Numbered from the stretch's first letter, positions 26,804 to 36,076 are shown. The stretch is DNA of 64,000 nt from Sphingobium lignivorans (GCF_014203955.1 NZ_JACHKA010000001.1:3007001-3071000); one strand, 5' to 3'. The notes: generated from the sequence alone by a model not told the origin. Program-made: numbers and translations.

Positions 26804-27993
26804 TGCGCGCCCTGACATGGCACGGCAAGCATGACGTCCGCGTCGACACGGTCGACGATCCCGAGATCATCAACCCGCGCGACGCTATCATCAAGGTCAC
26901 CTCGACGGCGATCTGCGGCTCGGACCTCCATCTTTATGACGGCTATATCCCGACCATGCAGTCGGGGGACATTCTCGGCCATGAGTTCATGGGCGAGGTT
27001 GTGGATGTCGGGCCCGGATCGACGCTCAAGAAAGGGCAGCGGGTCGTCGTTCCCTTCACCATCGCCTGCGGCGCCTGCTACCATTGCGGCAAGCAGCAAT
27101 ATTCGGCCTGTGACAACGGCAATCCGGCCGACAATCAGGACATCGCCCAGGAACTTTACGGGCAGCCGATGGCCGCCCTCTTCGGCTACAGCCACATGAC
27201 CGGCGGCTATGCGGGCGGCCAGGCCGAATATGTCCGCGTGCCATTCAGCGACGTGGGGCCGATCGTGATCCCCGATGGGGTGGACGACGACAAGGTTCTG
27301 TTCCTGTCGGACATCCTGCCGACCGGCTGGATGGCGGCGGAAAATGCCGAGATCGAACCCGGCGACACCGTTGCCGTCTGGGGTTGCGGTCCCGTGGGCC
27401 TGTTCGCGGTGCAATCGGCCTTCCTGATGGGCGCGGCGCGCGTGATCGCCATCGATCACTTCCCCCGCCGCCTCGAACTCGCCAAGCGGTTCGGTGCCGA
27501 GACGATCAACTACAAGGAAAGCAAGACCTACGAAGCGCTGATGGAAATGACGGGCGGGATCGGGCCGGATGCGTGCATCGATGCCGTCGGCCTCGAAGCG
27601 CATGGCTTCTTCGTGGATAACGTCATCGATCAGGTGAAGGCATCGATGTTCCTGGGGACCGACCGGATCCACTCGATCCGCCAGGCGATCATCGCCTGCC
27701 GCAAGGGCGGACGGGTTTCCATGCCGGCCGTCTATGGCGGGTTCGTCGACAAGTTCCCCCTGGGCGCGCTGATGGAAAAGGGTCTGACGCTCAAGACCGG
27801 CCAGACGCACGTCCAGCGTTATCTGCCCGGCCTGCTCAACGCGATCATGGAGGAAAAGATCGATACGACCTTCCTCATCAGCCACCGCCTGCCGCTGGAG
27901 AAGGCCCCGGACGGCTACAAGATGTTCCATGACGAGCAGAACGAGGTGACGAAAGTCGTGCTCAAGCCCGGCCTGGACCGCATCGCGGCCTGA
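26803..27993 (+). CDS. Zinc-dependent alcohol dehydrogenase (glutathione-independent formaldehyde dehydrogenase-like)
   Basis: A 396-residue medium-chain dehydrogenase. Catalytic zinc ligands are Cys38 ([11 protein letters not shown]) and His60-Glu61 (GHEFMGEV). Structural zinc ligands are Cys89, Cys92, Cys95 and Cys103 ([15 protein letters not shown]). The NAD site reads [11 protein letters not shown]. It belongs to the formaldehyde-dehydrogenase-like group that works without glutathione and often keeps NAD(H) tightly bound. The true substrate (formaldehyde, another aldehyde or an alcohol) is not decided by sequence. Coupled to the SRPBCC gene by a 1-bp overlap and followed after 22 bp by an SDR, giving a compact operon. 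Confidence 0.9.
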   Translation: MRALTWHGKHDVRVDTVDDPEIINPRDAIIKVTSTAICGSDLHLYDGYIPTMQSGDILGHEFMGEVVDVGPGSTLKKGQRVVVPFTIACGACYHCGKQQYSACDNGNPADNQDIAQELYGQPMAALFGYSHMTGGYAGGQAEYVRVPFSDVGPIVIPDGVDDDKVLFLSDILPTGWMAAENAEIEPGDTVAVWGCGPVGLFAVQSAFLMGAARVIAIDHFPRRLELAKRFGAETINYKESKTYEALMEMTGGIGPDACIDAVGLEAHGFFVDNVIDQVKASMFLGTDRIHSIRQAIIACRKGGRVSMPAVYGGFVDKFPLGALMEKGLTLKTGQTHVQRYLPGLLNAIMEEKIDTTFLISHRLPLEKAPDGYKMFHDEQNEVTKVVLKPGLDRIAA

Positions 27994-28015
27994 GGCCCTC
28001 TTCAGGAGAAGGAAA

Positions 28016-28798
28016 ATGGCAGCGAAACTCGCAGTGGTGACAGGCGCATCGACCGGGATCGGCTTCGAACTGGCCCATGTCATCGCGGAAGACGGATATG
28101 ATCTGCTGGTCGTGGCCGACGAGCCGCTGATCGAGGCTTCGGCAAGGGACTTCGAGCGCCATGGCGGCGCAGTGCAGGCCCTGCAGGCGGACTTGTCCAC
28201 CATCGAGGGTGTCGACCAGCTGCTGGCTGCGACCGGCGGTCGGCAAATCGATATCCTGTGCGCGAATGCCGGCGTCGGCACCGGCCGGGCCTTTCTCGAT
28301 CAGGACGTGGCCATGTGGCGCCGCGCGATCGACACCAACATAACGGGCACCGTGTACCTGCTGCAAAAGGTGCTGTCGGCCATGGTGGCGCGGCAGGAGG
28401 GCAAGGTGCTCGTGACGGGCTCAATCGCGGGCTATATTCCGGGGAGTTTCAACGCCGTCTACAATGGCACCAAGGCCTTCATCGACAATTTCACGGAAGC
28501 CCTGCGCAATGAGCTGAAGGACGTCGAGGGCGTCACGCTCACCACGCTGATGCCGGGACCGACGGATACCGAATTTTTCGCGCGGGCCGACATGCTCGAT
28601 ACGAAGGTCGGGCAGGACGAAAAGGCGGACGCCGCGAAAGTGGCGCGCGATGGCTGGAAAGCGCTTCTCTCCGGCGAGGGACATATCGTCTCGGGATTGT
28701 CCAACAAGCTGCAGGTGGCCGGGGCCGGCGTTCTTCCACAATCCGTGCTGGCCGAGCGCCATCGCAAGATGGCAGAGCCCGGCACCGCGGGGAGATGA
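28016..28798 (+). CDS. Short-chain dehydrogenase/reductase
   Basis: A 260-residue classical SDR: cofactor site VTGASTGIGFELA at about 8-20, NAG in ANAGVG, catalytic Ser in LVTGSIAGY and the Tyr-x3-Lys pair in YNGTK. A strong AGGAGAAGG precedes the ATG. The Lys/Arg content after the Gly motif does not clearly show NAD or NADP preference. It lies in an operon with the Zn-alcohol dehydrogenase and DUF3175, a grouping seen in stress-response loci of sphingomonads, so a role in carbonyl detoxification is a fair inference. The substrate is unknown. Confidence 0.88.
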   Translation: MAAKLAVVTGASTGIGFELAHVIAEDGYDLLVVADEPLIEASARDFERHGGAVQALQADLSTIEGVDQLLAATGGRQIDILCANAGVGTGRAFLDQDVAMWRRAIDTNITGTVYLLQKVLSAMVARQEGKVLVTGSIAGYIPGSFNAVYNGTKAFIDNFTEALRNELKDVEGVTLTTLMPGPTDTEFFARADMLDTKVGQDEKADAAKVARDGWKALLSGEGHIVSGLSNKLQVAGAGVLPQSVLAERHRKMAEPGTAGR

Positions 28799-28801
28799 CC
28801 G

Positions 28802-29098
28802 ATGGCAGGCCGCAAATGGTCCCAGGACGTGACCGAGCATAGCGATGCGCTGGACCTCGACGACGGCGTGTTCGCGCAGGACGATCCCGCGAAGATCGCC
28901 GCCTCGCTGAAGCGATCGGCCGAACACAGCCACCGCCGCAAGGGCACACCCTTCCAGTCGGCGATGAGCATGCTCACTTTCTACATCAACCGGGCCGGCA
29001 AGAACCTCGGCAAGGAGCAGCGGGACATTCTCGAGAAAGCCAAGGACGAGCTGCGCGCGGCGTTCGACGAGAAGGAGGATAGCCATGCCTCGCGGTGA
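28802..29098 (+). CDS. DUF3175 protein
   Basis: A 98-residue soluble protein matching DUF3175: KWSQDVTEHSDALDLDDGVF at the N-terminus, then IAASLKRSAEHSHRRK and SAMSMLTFYINRAGKNL. The family has no assigned function and is common in rhizobia and sphingomonads near stress genes. It starts 4 bp after the SDR stop with GGGAG upstream. Its last 14 bp overlap the next gene, whose ribosome binding site (GGAGGA) lies inside this coding sequence. Confidence 0.82.
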   Translation: MAGRKWSQDVTEHSDALDLDDGVFAQDDPAKIAASLKRSAEHSHRRKGTPFQSAMSMLTFYINRAGKNLGKEQRDILEKAKDELRAAFDEKEDSHASR

Positions 29099-29381
29099 CA
29101 AATCGAGCTATACCGACAAGCAGAAGCGCAAGGCCGAGCATATCGAGCAAGGCTATGAGGAGCGCGGCGTCAGCGAGAAGGAAGCCGAGCGGCGCGCCTG
29201 GGCGACGGTGAACAAGGAATCCGGTGGCGGCAACAAGTCCGGCTCCGGCCGCGGGAAGAAGGACAATCATGCCTCCTCCCGCAAGGGCGGACATATCGGT
29301 GGTTCGAGCCAGAGCCATGAGAAGCGTTCCGCCGCTGCCAGGAAGGGATGGGAAACCCGCCGCAAGCGCGCGAGCAGCTGA
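29085..29381 (+). CDS. Small basic protein with Gly/Lys-rich tail ('plasmid stabilization protein' family)
   Basis: A 98-residue, highly charged protein. The N-terminal half is a conserved helical segment (SSYTDKQKRKAEHIEQGYEE, then EAERRAWATVNKESGG). The second half is Gly/Ser/Lys-rich with a KGG-type motif (RKGGHIGG) and ends RKGWETRRKR. Proteins like this are usually labelled plasmid stabilization proteins, a name with weak support; the composition suggests a disordered, perhaps nucleic-acid-binding stress protein. There is no plasmid feature in the window. Overlaps DUF3175 by 14 bp. Confidence 0.7.
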   Translation: MPRGDKSSYTDKQKRKAEHIEQGYEERGVSEKEAERRAWATVNKESGGGNKSGSGRGKKDNHASSRKGGHIGGSSQSHEKRSAAARKGWETRRKRASS

Positions 29382-29430
29382 GCGCCCCCCGAGCAACAGG
29401 GTGGCTGTGTTTGATGCAGGAGCAAGAGAG

Positions 29431-29712
29431 ATGGCCATTGCGACGACACCCCTGATCGAGCGCGTTGCGCGTGTGCTGGCCGCGCAGCAACTCAGCGCCA
29501 ATGCCGGCGGGATGTCCACATCCGCCGCGCTGGACGTCGACATCGAATGGATCGACCACAAGGATGACGCGCTCGCCATCCTGAAGGCGCTGCGCGAGCC
29601 CGATCACGCCATGGCTGACGCGGGCGATGCGGCGATCTGGGAACGGATGATCGCTGTGGCGATCCATGCAGGCGAGGATCTCGACTCCAGCCATGACAGG
29701 ATGCACCGATGA
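29431..29712 (+). CDS. Hypothetical protein, 93 residues
   Basis: I do not recognise the family. The ATG at 29431 follows AGGAG by 9 bp. It is soluble and acidic, with no signal peptide or membrane helix; a helical first half (IATTPLIERVARVLAAQQLS) leads to a Trp/Asp-rich middle (DVDIEWIDHKDD). It is the sixth gene in a consistently oriented set starting at 26234, and its stop overlaps the next start by 4 bp, which supports it being real. Confidence 0.6.
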   Translation: MAIATTPLIERVARVLAAQQLSANAGGMSTSAALDVDIEWIDHKDDALAILKALREPDHAMADAGDAAIWERMIAVAIHAGEDLDSSHDRMHR

Positions 29713-29963
29713 CGGAAGAGCCGCGCAGCAGGCGCCATGTCCCCACGGAGCAGGGCAAAAGTCCGAACATCTCCACGGAAAACCAGCCGGAAGGTGCCGC
29801 CCGGCGGCCGAGCGACACGCTCGATCGCGAACCACGGCGCGATCCCGTGAGCGGGGGCGCCATACCCTCCAATTACAATCCCGAGACGATGACGCGTAAG
29901 GGCGAGGAACAGGATAGCCGGGCGGGACGGGAAGGCGCCGGGCGGAGGACGTCGGAGGATTAG
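29709..29963 (+). CDS. Hypothetical hydrophilic protein, 84 residues
   Basis: A short, strongly charged protein rich in Arg, Glu, Pro and Gly, with almost no hydrophobic residues, likely intrinsically disordered. It contains PSNYNPETMTRKG near the C-terminus. The start overlaps the previous stop (ATGA), the main reason to accept it as a gene. It resembles hydrophilin-type small stress proteins in composition, but no family is recognised. It ends the stress-type operon; repeat copy C follows. Confidence 0.5.
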   Translation: MTEEPRSRRHVPTEQGKSPNISTENQPEGAARRPSDTLDREPRRDPVSGGAIPSNYNPETMTRKGEEQDSRAGREGAGRRTSED

Positions 29964-30026
29964 GTTGCGCGGGCAGATGCGCGGACTTTGAGGGAGCCGT
30001 AAGCGCCCATTTCAGCCCTTTTCGTT

Positions 30027-30129
30027 GTCATCCCGGGCTTGACCCGGGATCTCGCTGTCTTGGAGATCGGCGGGTCCGGAGGGATTGAGAAAAAGAAGAA
30101 GCGGGATCCCGGATCGAGTCCGGGATGAC
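30027..30129. repeat. Palindromic intergenic repeat, copy C
   Basis: A full-length 103-bp core with the majority orientation of core and flanks; the conserved flanks extend it to about 29977-30187. It sits between the convergent stress operon and the GH130 gene and is the only notable content of that gap. The right flank (TTGCCTTGGAATTTATCCAC, then GCCGCTC) is the best preserved of all copies. Confidence 0.88.
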
Positions 30130-30212
30130 GTTGTTCAGGACGACATAAGGTGCGCTGCCATTGCCTTGGAATTTATCCACGCCGCTCTCTCTCAAACGGG
30201 GCGCGCGCGCGC

Positions 30213-31568
30213 TTATTCCATATGCGCGAGAATGTCGCTGATGTCGGCGAAGGCGAACGCCACGCAGCTGTCCGCGAGGCCATAAGGGAGGAAGAGCTTG
30301 GTCCCCAGCCGCATCGCGCCGCAGGTGTAGACGACATTGGGGACATAGCCTTCGCGCTCATTGTCGACGGCCGCCATGAGCGGCTGGGGCGTGCGGGCAA
30401 GCACCTTCAGGGGATTGTCCTTGTCGAGCAGCGCGGCCCCGAGCGCATATTTGCGCATGGGGCCCACGCCATGCGTGAGCAGGAGCCAGCCCTCGTCGAG
30501 CTCGATGGGCGCCCCGCAATTCCCGATCTGCACGAATTCCCAGGGATATCTGGGTTCGAGCAGGCGCGCGCCGCCGGACCATTCGGTGAGGTCGCCGGAC
30601 TCCAGCAGGAAGAGATTCTTGCCGTCCTGCCGGCCGATCATCCGATATTGCCCGCCCACGCGCCGGGGGAAGAGCGCCATCCCCTTGTTGACGGCGGCCG
30701 AGCCTTCCATCGGTACGAGCGCGAAGGTCCGGAAATCCCGGGTGCGCAGCAGTTCGGACCGGATTTCCCGGCCGCTATAGGCCGTGTAGGTGCCGATCCA
30801 CTCGCGCGTGCCGTCGTCATGCACGAAGGGCGTCAGCCGCAAGTCTTCGAGCCCGTTGGCTTGCGCCGGCGTCACCGGAAAGATGACGGTGCCGGACAAG
30901 GTGCTGTCCCGGTCCCGCTCCACCGCCACCGCGCCGTCGGTATCCCCGATCTGCAGGCATGCCGTCGCCGCCGTGGCGATCCGGGGCTCGGGCGACAGCT
31001 CGAACCGCCCGTTCTCACCGACCAGCCCGTCGCGGAAGGTGATGGAGCTGATATGCCCCTCCCCCACTGCCCGGAGCGACATGATGAACCGCACGATGCC
31101 CGGGCCGAGATTCGACTGGTCGGGATGCGGCACGATCGAGGGATTCATCAGCGCGGCGGCCTGGAAGCTGTATTCATGCGAGAAATAGGCGCCGATGAGC
31201 TGACGCCGGGCTGCGCTGAGCGCGGCACGATCGAGCTTCAGTTCCGCCGCGACCTGATCGAAACGCGTCTCGAACACGCGCTCGATCTGCCAGTGCCGCT
31301 GCTCGAAATCATGGAAAACGCCCACCAGCGCCTGCTCGACCGCAGGTTCGTCCATCTCCATGATATCGCTGACGAGACGCGCGCCCCGGCTGGACGCATG
31401 ACCCGAGGCTTGCCAGGACAGATGGAAGGGGCGCACGACGACGCGTGATGCGTCCGCCGTGAGGCGCTGGTCGAGGCGGCGAAAGATCGGCGAGGTCTGT
31501 TCGTCCCGGACAACCCCGGATGGCTCAGCCGCTGCGCCCGAAGGCGCTCTGGTCGGTTCATCAAGCAC
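30213..31568 (-). CDS. Glycoside hydrolase family 130 protein (copy 1)
   Basis: A 451-residue five-bladed propeller protein of the GH130 type. NPSIVPH marks an early blade, GLEDLRL carries the Glu-Asp of the catalytic acid motif, KGMALFPRR holds candidate phosphate-contact residues, and GNCGAPIELDEGWLLLTHGV is the most conserved blade. GH130 enzymes are mostly phosphorylases of beta-mannosides (mannosyl-glucose, mannobiose), some hydrolases. The N-terminal 100 residues are extra compared with the shorter copy at 34037. The start is uncertain: the GTG at 31568 lies 8 bp after the stop of the glycosyltransferase and no clear ribosome binding site is seen, suggesting translational coupling. Confidence 0.83.
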   Translation of the reverse strand: MLDEPTRAPSGAAAEPSGVVRDEQTSPIFRRLDQRLTADASRVVVRPFHLSWQASGHASSRGARLVSDIMEMDEPAVEQALVGVFHDFEQRHWQIERVFETRFDQVAAELKLDRAALSAARRQLIGAYFSHEYSFQAAALMNPSIVPHPDQSNLGPGIVRFIMSLRAVGEGHISSITFRDGLVGENGRFELSPEPRIATAATACLQIGDTDGAVAVERDRDSTLSGTVIFPVTPAQANGLEDLRLTPFVHDDGTREWIGTYTAYSGREIRSELLRTRDFRTFALVPMEGSAAVNKGMALFPRRVGGQYRMIGRQDGKNLFLLESGDLTEWSGGARLLEPRYPWEFVQIGNCGAPIELDEGWLLLTHGVGPMRKYALGAALLDKDNPLKVLARTPQPLMAAVDNEREGYVPNVVYTCGAMRLGTKLFLPYGLADSCVAFAFADISDILAHME

Positions 31569-31576
31569 AGGATGGG

Positions 31577-33841
31577 CTATAGCACCACAGCGAGCTGGGG
31601 TCTTTCCTCATATTCCGCCATCAAGGCGGCCATGCTGTGCCGCGCCATCTGCAGGGCGAGAATGGACTCCGCCCCGCGATTGAGATTGACCCCGTCGCGC
31701 GTCAGCCCGTCATAGCAGAGCGTGCGGTCCTCATTGGCAAGCGGCATCGCCAGATCATTGTCGCCCGCGAACCAGCCAAAGGCCTTGCTCGCCGCCGCCA
31801 TCCACACCGGGTCAGCATCGCAGCGCCGGGCGGACAGACAGGCCTCGATCGTGGCGGTTGCTTCCAGCGGCTGCTGGTCGAAGGAGGCGGGCTCCTCGAA
31901 CGGCTTGCCGAAGCTCTCCGTGCCGACCGGGCGGAAGTGCCCTTCCGGCGCGCGCTGCTTGCCGAGCAGCCAGCGCAACGTATCGAGACCGAGATCGATT
32001 GCCGCCTGATCCTGCAGGACGCGCCCCGCCTCGATCATCGCCTGCGAGAGGCGCGCATTGTCATAGGACAGGACGATCTCGAACCATGGCCAGGACGGCC
32101 GATGGGCATCGGCGAGCAGGCGCGTGAAGAGATCGACCGAACGGCGCAACAGCGCGCGGCACCGCTCATGGCCCGGCTCGACCTCCAGGACGGCCGCCAT
32201 GCCCAGCATCGTGAAGGCGATCGCCCGGGGGGACTGCATCGCCTCTGCCAGGGGGAGCGCCTTGTCGAACAGCTCCCGCGCCCAGCGGCGCATGAAATCA
32301 TCCGGGGCGGACCGCAGCACATGGCCCAGGGTCCAGAGCGTGCGGCCGTTGGAATCCTCCGACCCTTCCTCTTCCAGCCATTGCCGGTCATAGCCCATGA
32401 AATTGCGGAACCGCCCCCGTTCATCGTTCCAGGCGTGCTCGATGAAGGCAGCGTAGATCAGCGCCAGCCGACGACGTTCCTCCGGGTCGCCCGCCCGCGT
32501 TTCGCACATCAGCTTGAGGGCGCGCGCATTGTCATCAATGCAATAGCCGTTCCGGCGATCGGGCACGCCGAGCACACTGTGCTGGATGATCCCGACATCA
32601 TCGGTCATCGCGGCGATGCCTTCCAGCCGGACATGCTTGTTCTCGGCGAGCGCCTGACCCGTTGTTATGGCCGTGGGGTGGCCCCGTTTCGCATCGCAAA
32701 AGACATCCATGACAACTCTCGCATTCTCTTCCCAGATGGTCGATCGCGCGGCCTGCCATATCCTGCGCGCATGAGCGGAAAGGCTGAGCGGATCGTTCAG
32801 AAGGTCCGTGATGGCGCTTGCTATGGCGTCGGAATCGCCGAAGGGCACGAAGGTCCCGATGCCATCGGCAAGCGCTTCCTCGGCGTGGATATAGGGCGTG
32901 GAGACGACAGGCCGCCCCATCGCCAGCGCATAGGCCAGCGTTCCGGACGTCACCTGCTCCCGCCCCGGATAAGGCGTCAAATAGACGTCGGCGGCCTGGA
33001 GATAATCGAGCAGATCCTCGTCTTCGAGAAAATCGCCGACGAAGCGGACATGCTCCTGAAGGCCGAGTTCGGCAGCGAGGCCCTTCAGCCGTTCCCGATA
33101 AGCCTCCCCCTCGCGACGCAGGAGCACCGGGTGCGTGGCACCGACGACGAGATAGAGAAGCTCGGGATGCTTCGACACGATGCGCGGCATCGCCTGAATG
33201 GCGGTCTCGATGCCTTTGCCGGGCGAGAGCAGCCCGAAGGTCAGCACTACGGGGCCGGAACCCAGCCGCAGCCTGCTCTTCATGACGCTGGTGTCGAGCA
33301 AGGCCCGGTCCGGCGCGCCATGCGGAATGACGACGATCCGCTCGGCACTCACGCCATAGACCGTCTCCAGCAGGCGCGCCGCCTCGCGCGCCATCACGAT
33401 CAGCCGGTCGGCCTTCGCCACAAGGGCCTGCATCACGCGAAGCTGATCGGGATCGGGCCGGGCGAGAACCGTGTGGAGCGTCACGACCAGCGGAAGATCG
33501 ACATGCCGGAGCAGCGCGAGCAGATGGTCGCCCGCTGCGCCGCCGAAAATGCCGAACTCGTGGTGAATCCACAGCAGCTCCGCGCCCGAACGCTGGATGG
33601 CAGAGGCCGCGCGCACATAGGATGATATGTCCGCCGCCGGGATCGCCATGGCCACCTCGGGCCCGTAGGTCACGCCGAAGCCGTCATCCATGGCATAATG
33701 ATCGATCCGCAACCGGGGGAAGGACGCACGCAGGGCCTTCACGCTATGGCTGGTATAGGTGGCGAGACCGCACTGGCGGGGCAAAGCATTTCCAAGCACG
33801 GCGACATGCGAAATCGGTTGGTCGATCGGCCGACAGGACAT
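31577..33841 (-). CDS. Glycosyltransferase (GT4/GT-B) with C-terminal alpha-helical toroid domain
   Basis: A 754-residue two-part protein. Residues about 10-385 form a GT-B glycosyltransferase of the GT4 group: RQCGLATYTS at the N-terminus, the hinge region VVLTFGLLSPGKGIETAI, and the donor-site stretch EQVTSGTLAYALAMGRPVVS with downstream acids. Residues about 410-740 look like an (alpha/alpha) toroid as in glycan-degrading enzymes (NGYCIDDNARALKL, WNDERGRFRNFMGYDRQW, YDGLTRDGVNLNRGAES). No membrane helix is seen. Flanked by two GH130 genes, it probably builds or remodels a mannose-containing oligosaccharide, but donor and acceptor are unknown. AAGGG precedes the ATG. Confidence 0.82.
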   Translation of the reverse strand: MSCRPIDQPISHVAVLGNALPRQCGLATYTSHSVKALRASFPRLRIDHYAMDDGFGVTYGPEVAMAIPAADISSYVRAASAIQRSGAELLWIHHEFGIFGGAAGDHLLALLRHVDLPLVVTLHTVLARPDPDQLRVMQALVAKADRLIVMAREAARLLETVYGVSAERIVVIPHGAPDRALLDTSVMKSRLRLGSGPVVLTFGLLSPGKGIETAIQAMPRIVSKHPELLYLVVGATHPVLLRREGEAYRERLKGLAAELGLQEHVRFVGDFLEDEDLLDYLQAADVYLTPYPGREQVTSGTLAYALAMGRPVVSTPYIHAEEALADGIGTFVPFGDSDAIASAITDLLNDPLSLSAHARRIWQAARSTIWEENARVVMDVFCDAKRGHPTAITTGQALAENKHVRLEGIAAMTDDVGIIQHSVLGVPDRRNGYCIDDNARALKLMCETRAGDPEERRRLALIYAAFIEHAWNDERGRFRNFMGYDRQWLEEEGSEDSNGRTLWTLGHVLRSAPDDFMRRWARELFDKALPLAEAMQSPRAIAFTMLGMAAVLEVEPGHERCRALLRRSVDLFTRLLADAHRPSWPWFEIVLSYDNARLSQAMIEAGRVLQDQAAIDLGLDTLRWLLGKQRAPEGHFRPVGTESFGKPFEEPASFDQQPLEATATIEACLSARRCDADPVWMAAASKAFGWFAGDNDLAMPLANEDRTLCYDGLTRDGVNLNRGAESILALQMARHSMAALMAEYEERPQLAVVL

Positions 33842-34036
33842 CCCTTGATCCCCGAACGCAAGGCAGGATGCCTCGCATGCTGCAGTGCAAACTGAAATAG
33901 GCCCGGTCCGTTCCCGGCAAAAAAGGGCTTCGTCGCAAAAATGGCGGCGACAGGGCGATCGGGCGACGGGATCACCCTGAAACGGGACGGACAGCGCGGG
34001 TTTGGGACCGTCGGCGTCGAGCCAATGGCGAACGCG

Positions 34037-35161
34037 TCAGAGCCCGAAGCAGGCCTTGGGGATATGCGTGATCCGGCAGGCAAGATCGGCCTCGCCGGAC
34101 GCGACGATGAAATGATCGCCGGCATCGGCAATGCCGGTGGTGAAGACGACGTCCTGCACGTACATTTGATCGGCAAGCGGCGCGGTCAGTGCTTTATTGG
34201 CTTCGAGCAAGGCCCCGTGGTCGGTCGCGACAGTGATGCTGGGGTCCTTGGCATCCAGCAGGGACCAGTAGGTCCGGTAGATCCCCACCACCCCGCTGGG
34301 CGCAACGCCGTGCCACAAGGTCAGCCAGCCCTTCTCCGTCAGCACCGGCGGCGTGCCCCCGCCCATGCGGGTCGTGGCAGCGGCGGCGACATGGGGGCGA
34401 AGGCCAGGCTTGATATAGGGTTTCCAGTGCCGCGCGTCCGGCGATGTCGCCAGATTGATGGAAGGACCAGCGCGCCACTCGCTTTCCGGCGGATAAGCGA
34501 AGTAGAGATCACCCAGCGGCCGCGTCTGCGCCCAGTACTGGCCGCCGATCCGCCCCTCGAAAATCAGCATGTCCTTGTTCTGGTGGTCGAGCACGATGTC
34601 GGCGAACTGCCAGTCGAGGCCATTTTCGGAAATGTAGAGCGTGGTGGAATGGCGCTCGGGACTGACCGAGCAGGTCGTCATGAGATAAAGGCCATCGACC
34701 AGGCTGATGCGCGCATCCTCCACGCCATAGCATTGCCAGTCCCCCTGCGGCGCAATCGCCCGGTCATAATGGATGGCGACGATGTCCAGACCGTCAGGCG
34801 TGCATTCCACCGGCAGGAGCCAGGACAGGGAAGTGAGCGCCATCACTTTCCAGCCCTGCCCCCGGATCATGAACTTGCGGGGATCCATCGTGTCGACGAG
34901 GTCGAGCGGCCAGGCATCCAGCCTGTAGCGGCCGGCGTGCAAGCGGATGGCGCGGATATAGCCGTCCGCTTCCGGCTGTCGCAGGGCTTCCGCTACCCGC
35001 ACCATCATCAGCAGATTGCCGTTCGGCAAGCGCGTGAGCCCGGGATTGAAGGTCCCCAGCACATAGGTCTCGGCCGGCAGCTGACCCGCGAGCGGCGAAC
35101 GGGAGAGGTCCACGTCCTTCGGCAGGAAAACCAGCCGATCCTCCGGGAAGCGCGCGCTCAT
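34037..35161 (-). CDS. Glycoside hydrolase family 130 protein (copy 2)
   Basis: A 374-residue GH130 protein, close to the usual family length. FNPGLTRLPNGNLLMMVRV opens the propeller, GVEDARISLVDG carries the catalytic Asp motif, and GGGTPPVLTEKGWLTLWHGV is the conserved late blade. It is quite diverged from the copy at 30213, so the two likely have different linkages or chain-length preferences. Its start overlaps the stop of the upstream SDR by 4 bp (ATGA). The 195-bp gap to the glycosyltransferase has no gene, so the four genes may be one transcript or two. Phosphorylase versus hydrolase activity cannot be told by eye. Confidence 0.85.
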   Translation of the reverse strand: MSARFPEDRLVFLPKDVDLSRSPLAGQLPAETYVLGTFNPGLTRLPNGNLLMMVRVAEALRQPEADGYIRAIRLHAGRYRLDAWPLDLVDTMDPRKFMIRGQGWKVMALTSLSWLLPVECTPDGLDIVAIHYDRAIAPQGDWQCYGVEDARISLVDGLYLMTTCSVSPERHSTTLYISENGLDWQFADIVLDHQNKDMLIFEGRIGGQYWAQTRPLGDLYFAYPPESEWRAGPSINLATSPDARHWKPYIKPGLRPHVAAAATTRMGGGTPPVLTEKGWLTLWHGVAPSGVVGIYRTYWSLLDAKDPSITVATDHGALLEANKALTAPLADQMYVQDVVFTTGIADAGDHFIVASGEADLACRITHIPKACFGL

Positions 35162-35955
35162 CGCCTGAGCCTGCTTTCGACGCGCATCAGGGACACCGCG
35201 CAGCGGCGCGGCTGCGTGAGCATGAAGTGCGTCGCCACGGCTATGTCCTCCGCCCTCAGCATCTCGTCGCGCCGGATGAGCGCGCGCTGTTCCTCGGGCG
35301 GCAGGTCGGGATATTGGAAATCGGCGCCGGTCAGCCCCGGCTCGATCAGGCCCACCTTGATATCGCGGTCCGCCACTTCTCCGCGAAGGGCATGCGCGAA
35401 ACCCTCGATGCCGGTCTTGGCCGCGACATAGACCGATCCGCCGGGCGACTGGGACACCGCCGACATCGAGCCGATCAGCACGATGTCGCTTCCCGCGCCC
35501 ATCCGGCCGATCGCCGCCTGCGCACTGTGCAGATAGGCCGAGAAATCCACCGCGATGCGATAGGCAAGATCATCCTCGTCTTCATCCATGAGGGCGTCAG
35601 CGGGCACGGCCGCATTGATGACCGCGATGTCGAGGCCACCCAGATAAGCCTCGGCAGCCGAGAAGAAGCGCGCGACATTCTCGCGCTCGGCAAGGTCCAG
35701 CGCGAGACCGTCGCCATCCCCGACTTCCCGGATGCGGGCGAGCGCGTCGGCGAGATGCGCGCTGTCCCGTCCGCAGACGAAGACCCGGGCCCCTTCGCTA
35801 GCGAGCAGCACGGCGATGGCGCGCCCGATGCCGGTCGTCCCGCCCGTGACGGCCACCTTGCGGCCGGCAAGGCCGGGTTGGCGGGTGTGGGCGTCGGCAG
35901 CGCCGCTCGCGGCCGTGTCGGCGCCTCGCGCCGCCGGGTCTTGCGGATCGGCCAT
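35158..35955 (-). CDS. Short-chain dehydrogenase/reductase
   Basis: A 265-residue classical SDR with cofactor motif VTGGTTGIGRAIA at about 35-47, catalytic Ser in IGSMSAVSQ and YVAAK as the Tyr-x3-Lys pair. The first 30 residues are an Ala/Asp-rich, probably disordered extension. AGGGAG precedes the ATG. An Arg in the strand after the Gly motif (VFVCGRDS) suggests NADP. It heads the GH130/glycosyltransferase set and is coupled to GH130 copy 2, so it may act on a sugar or alditol, though many SDRs in such loci are general stress enzymes. Confidence 0.87.
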   Translation of the reverse strand: MADPQDPAARGADTAASGAADAHTRQPGLAGRKVAVTGGTTGIGRAIAVLLASEGARVFVCGRDSAHLADALARIREVGDGDGLALDLAERENVARFFSAAEAYLGGLDIAVINAAVPADALMDEDEDDLAYRIAVDFSAYLHSAQAAIGRMGAGSDIVLIGSMSAVSQSPGGSVYVAAKTGIEGFAHALRGEVADRDIKVGLIEPGLTGADFQYPDLPPEEQRALIRRDEMLRAEDIAVATHFMLTQPRRCAVSLMRVESRLRR

Positions 35956-36076
35956 GATGCTCCCTTATGCTGATCGAAGGTCGAGGAGCCAACGCATGGA
36001 GGGCGGATTGGGTGCCCGGACGCGATGGCGCGAGGGCTCGGCGGCCTCGACCGGGGGCACAGGGAACGGACGATGC

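Noticed and set aside
29085..29381. Plasmid or integrated mobile element suggested by a 'plasmid stabilization' type protein
   Set aside because: No replication, partition, mobility or integrase gene is present. The family name is weakly supported and the gene sits inside a stress-type operon.
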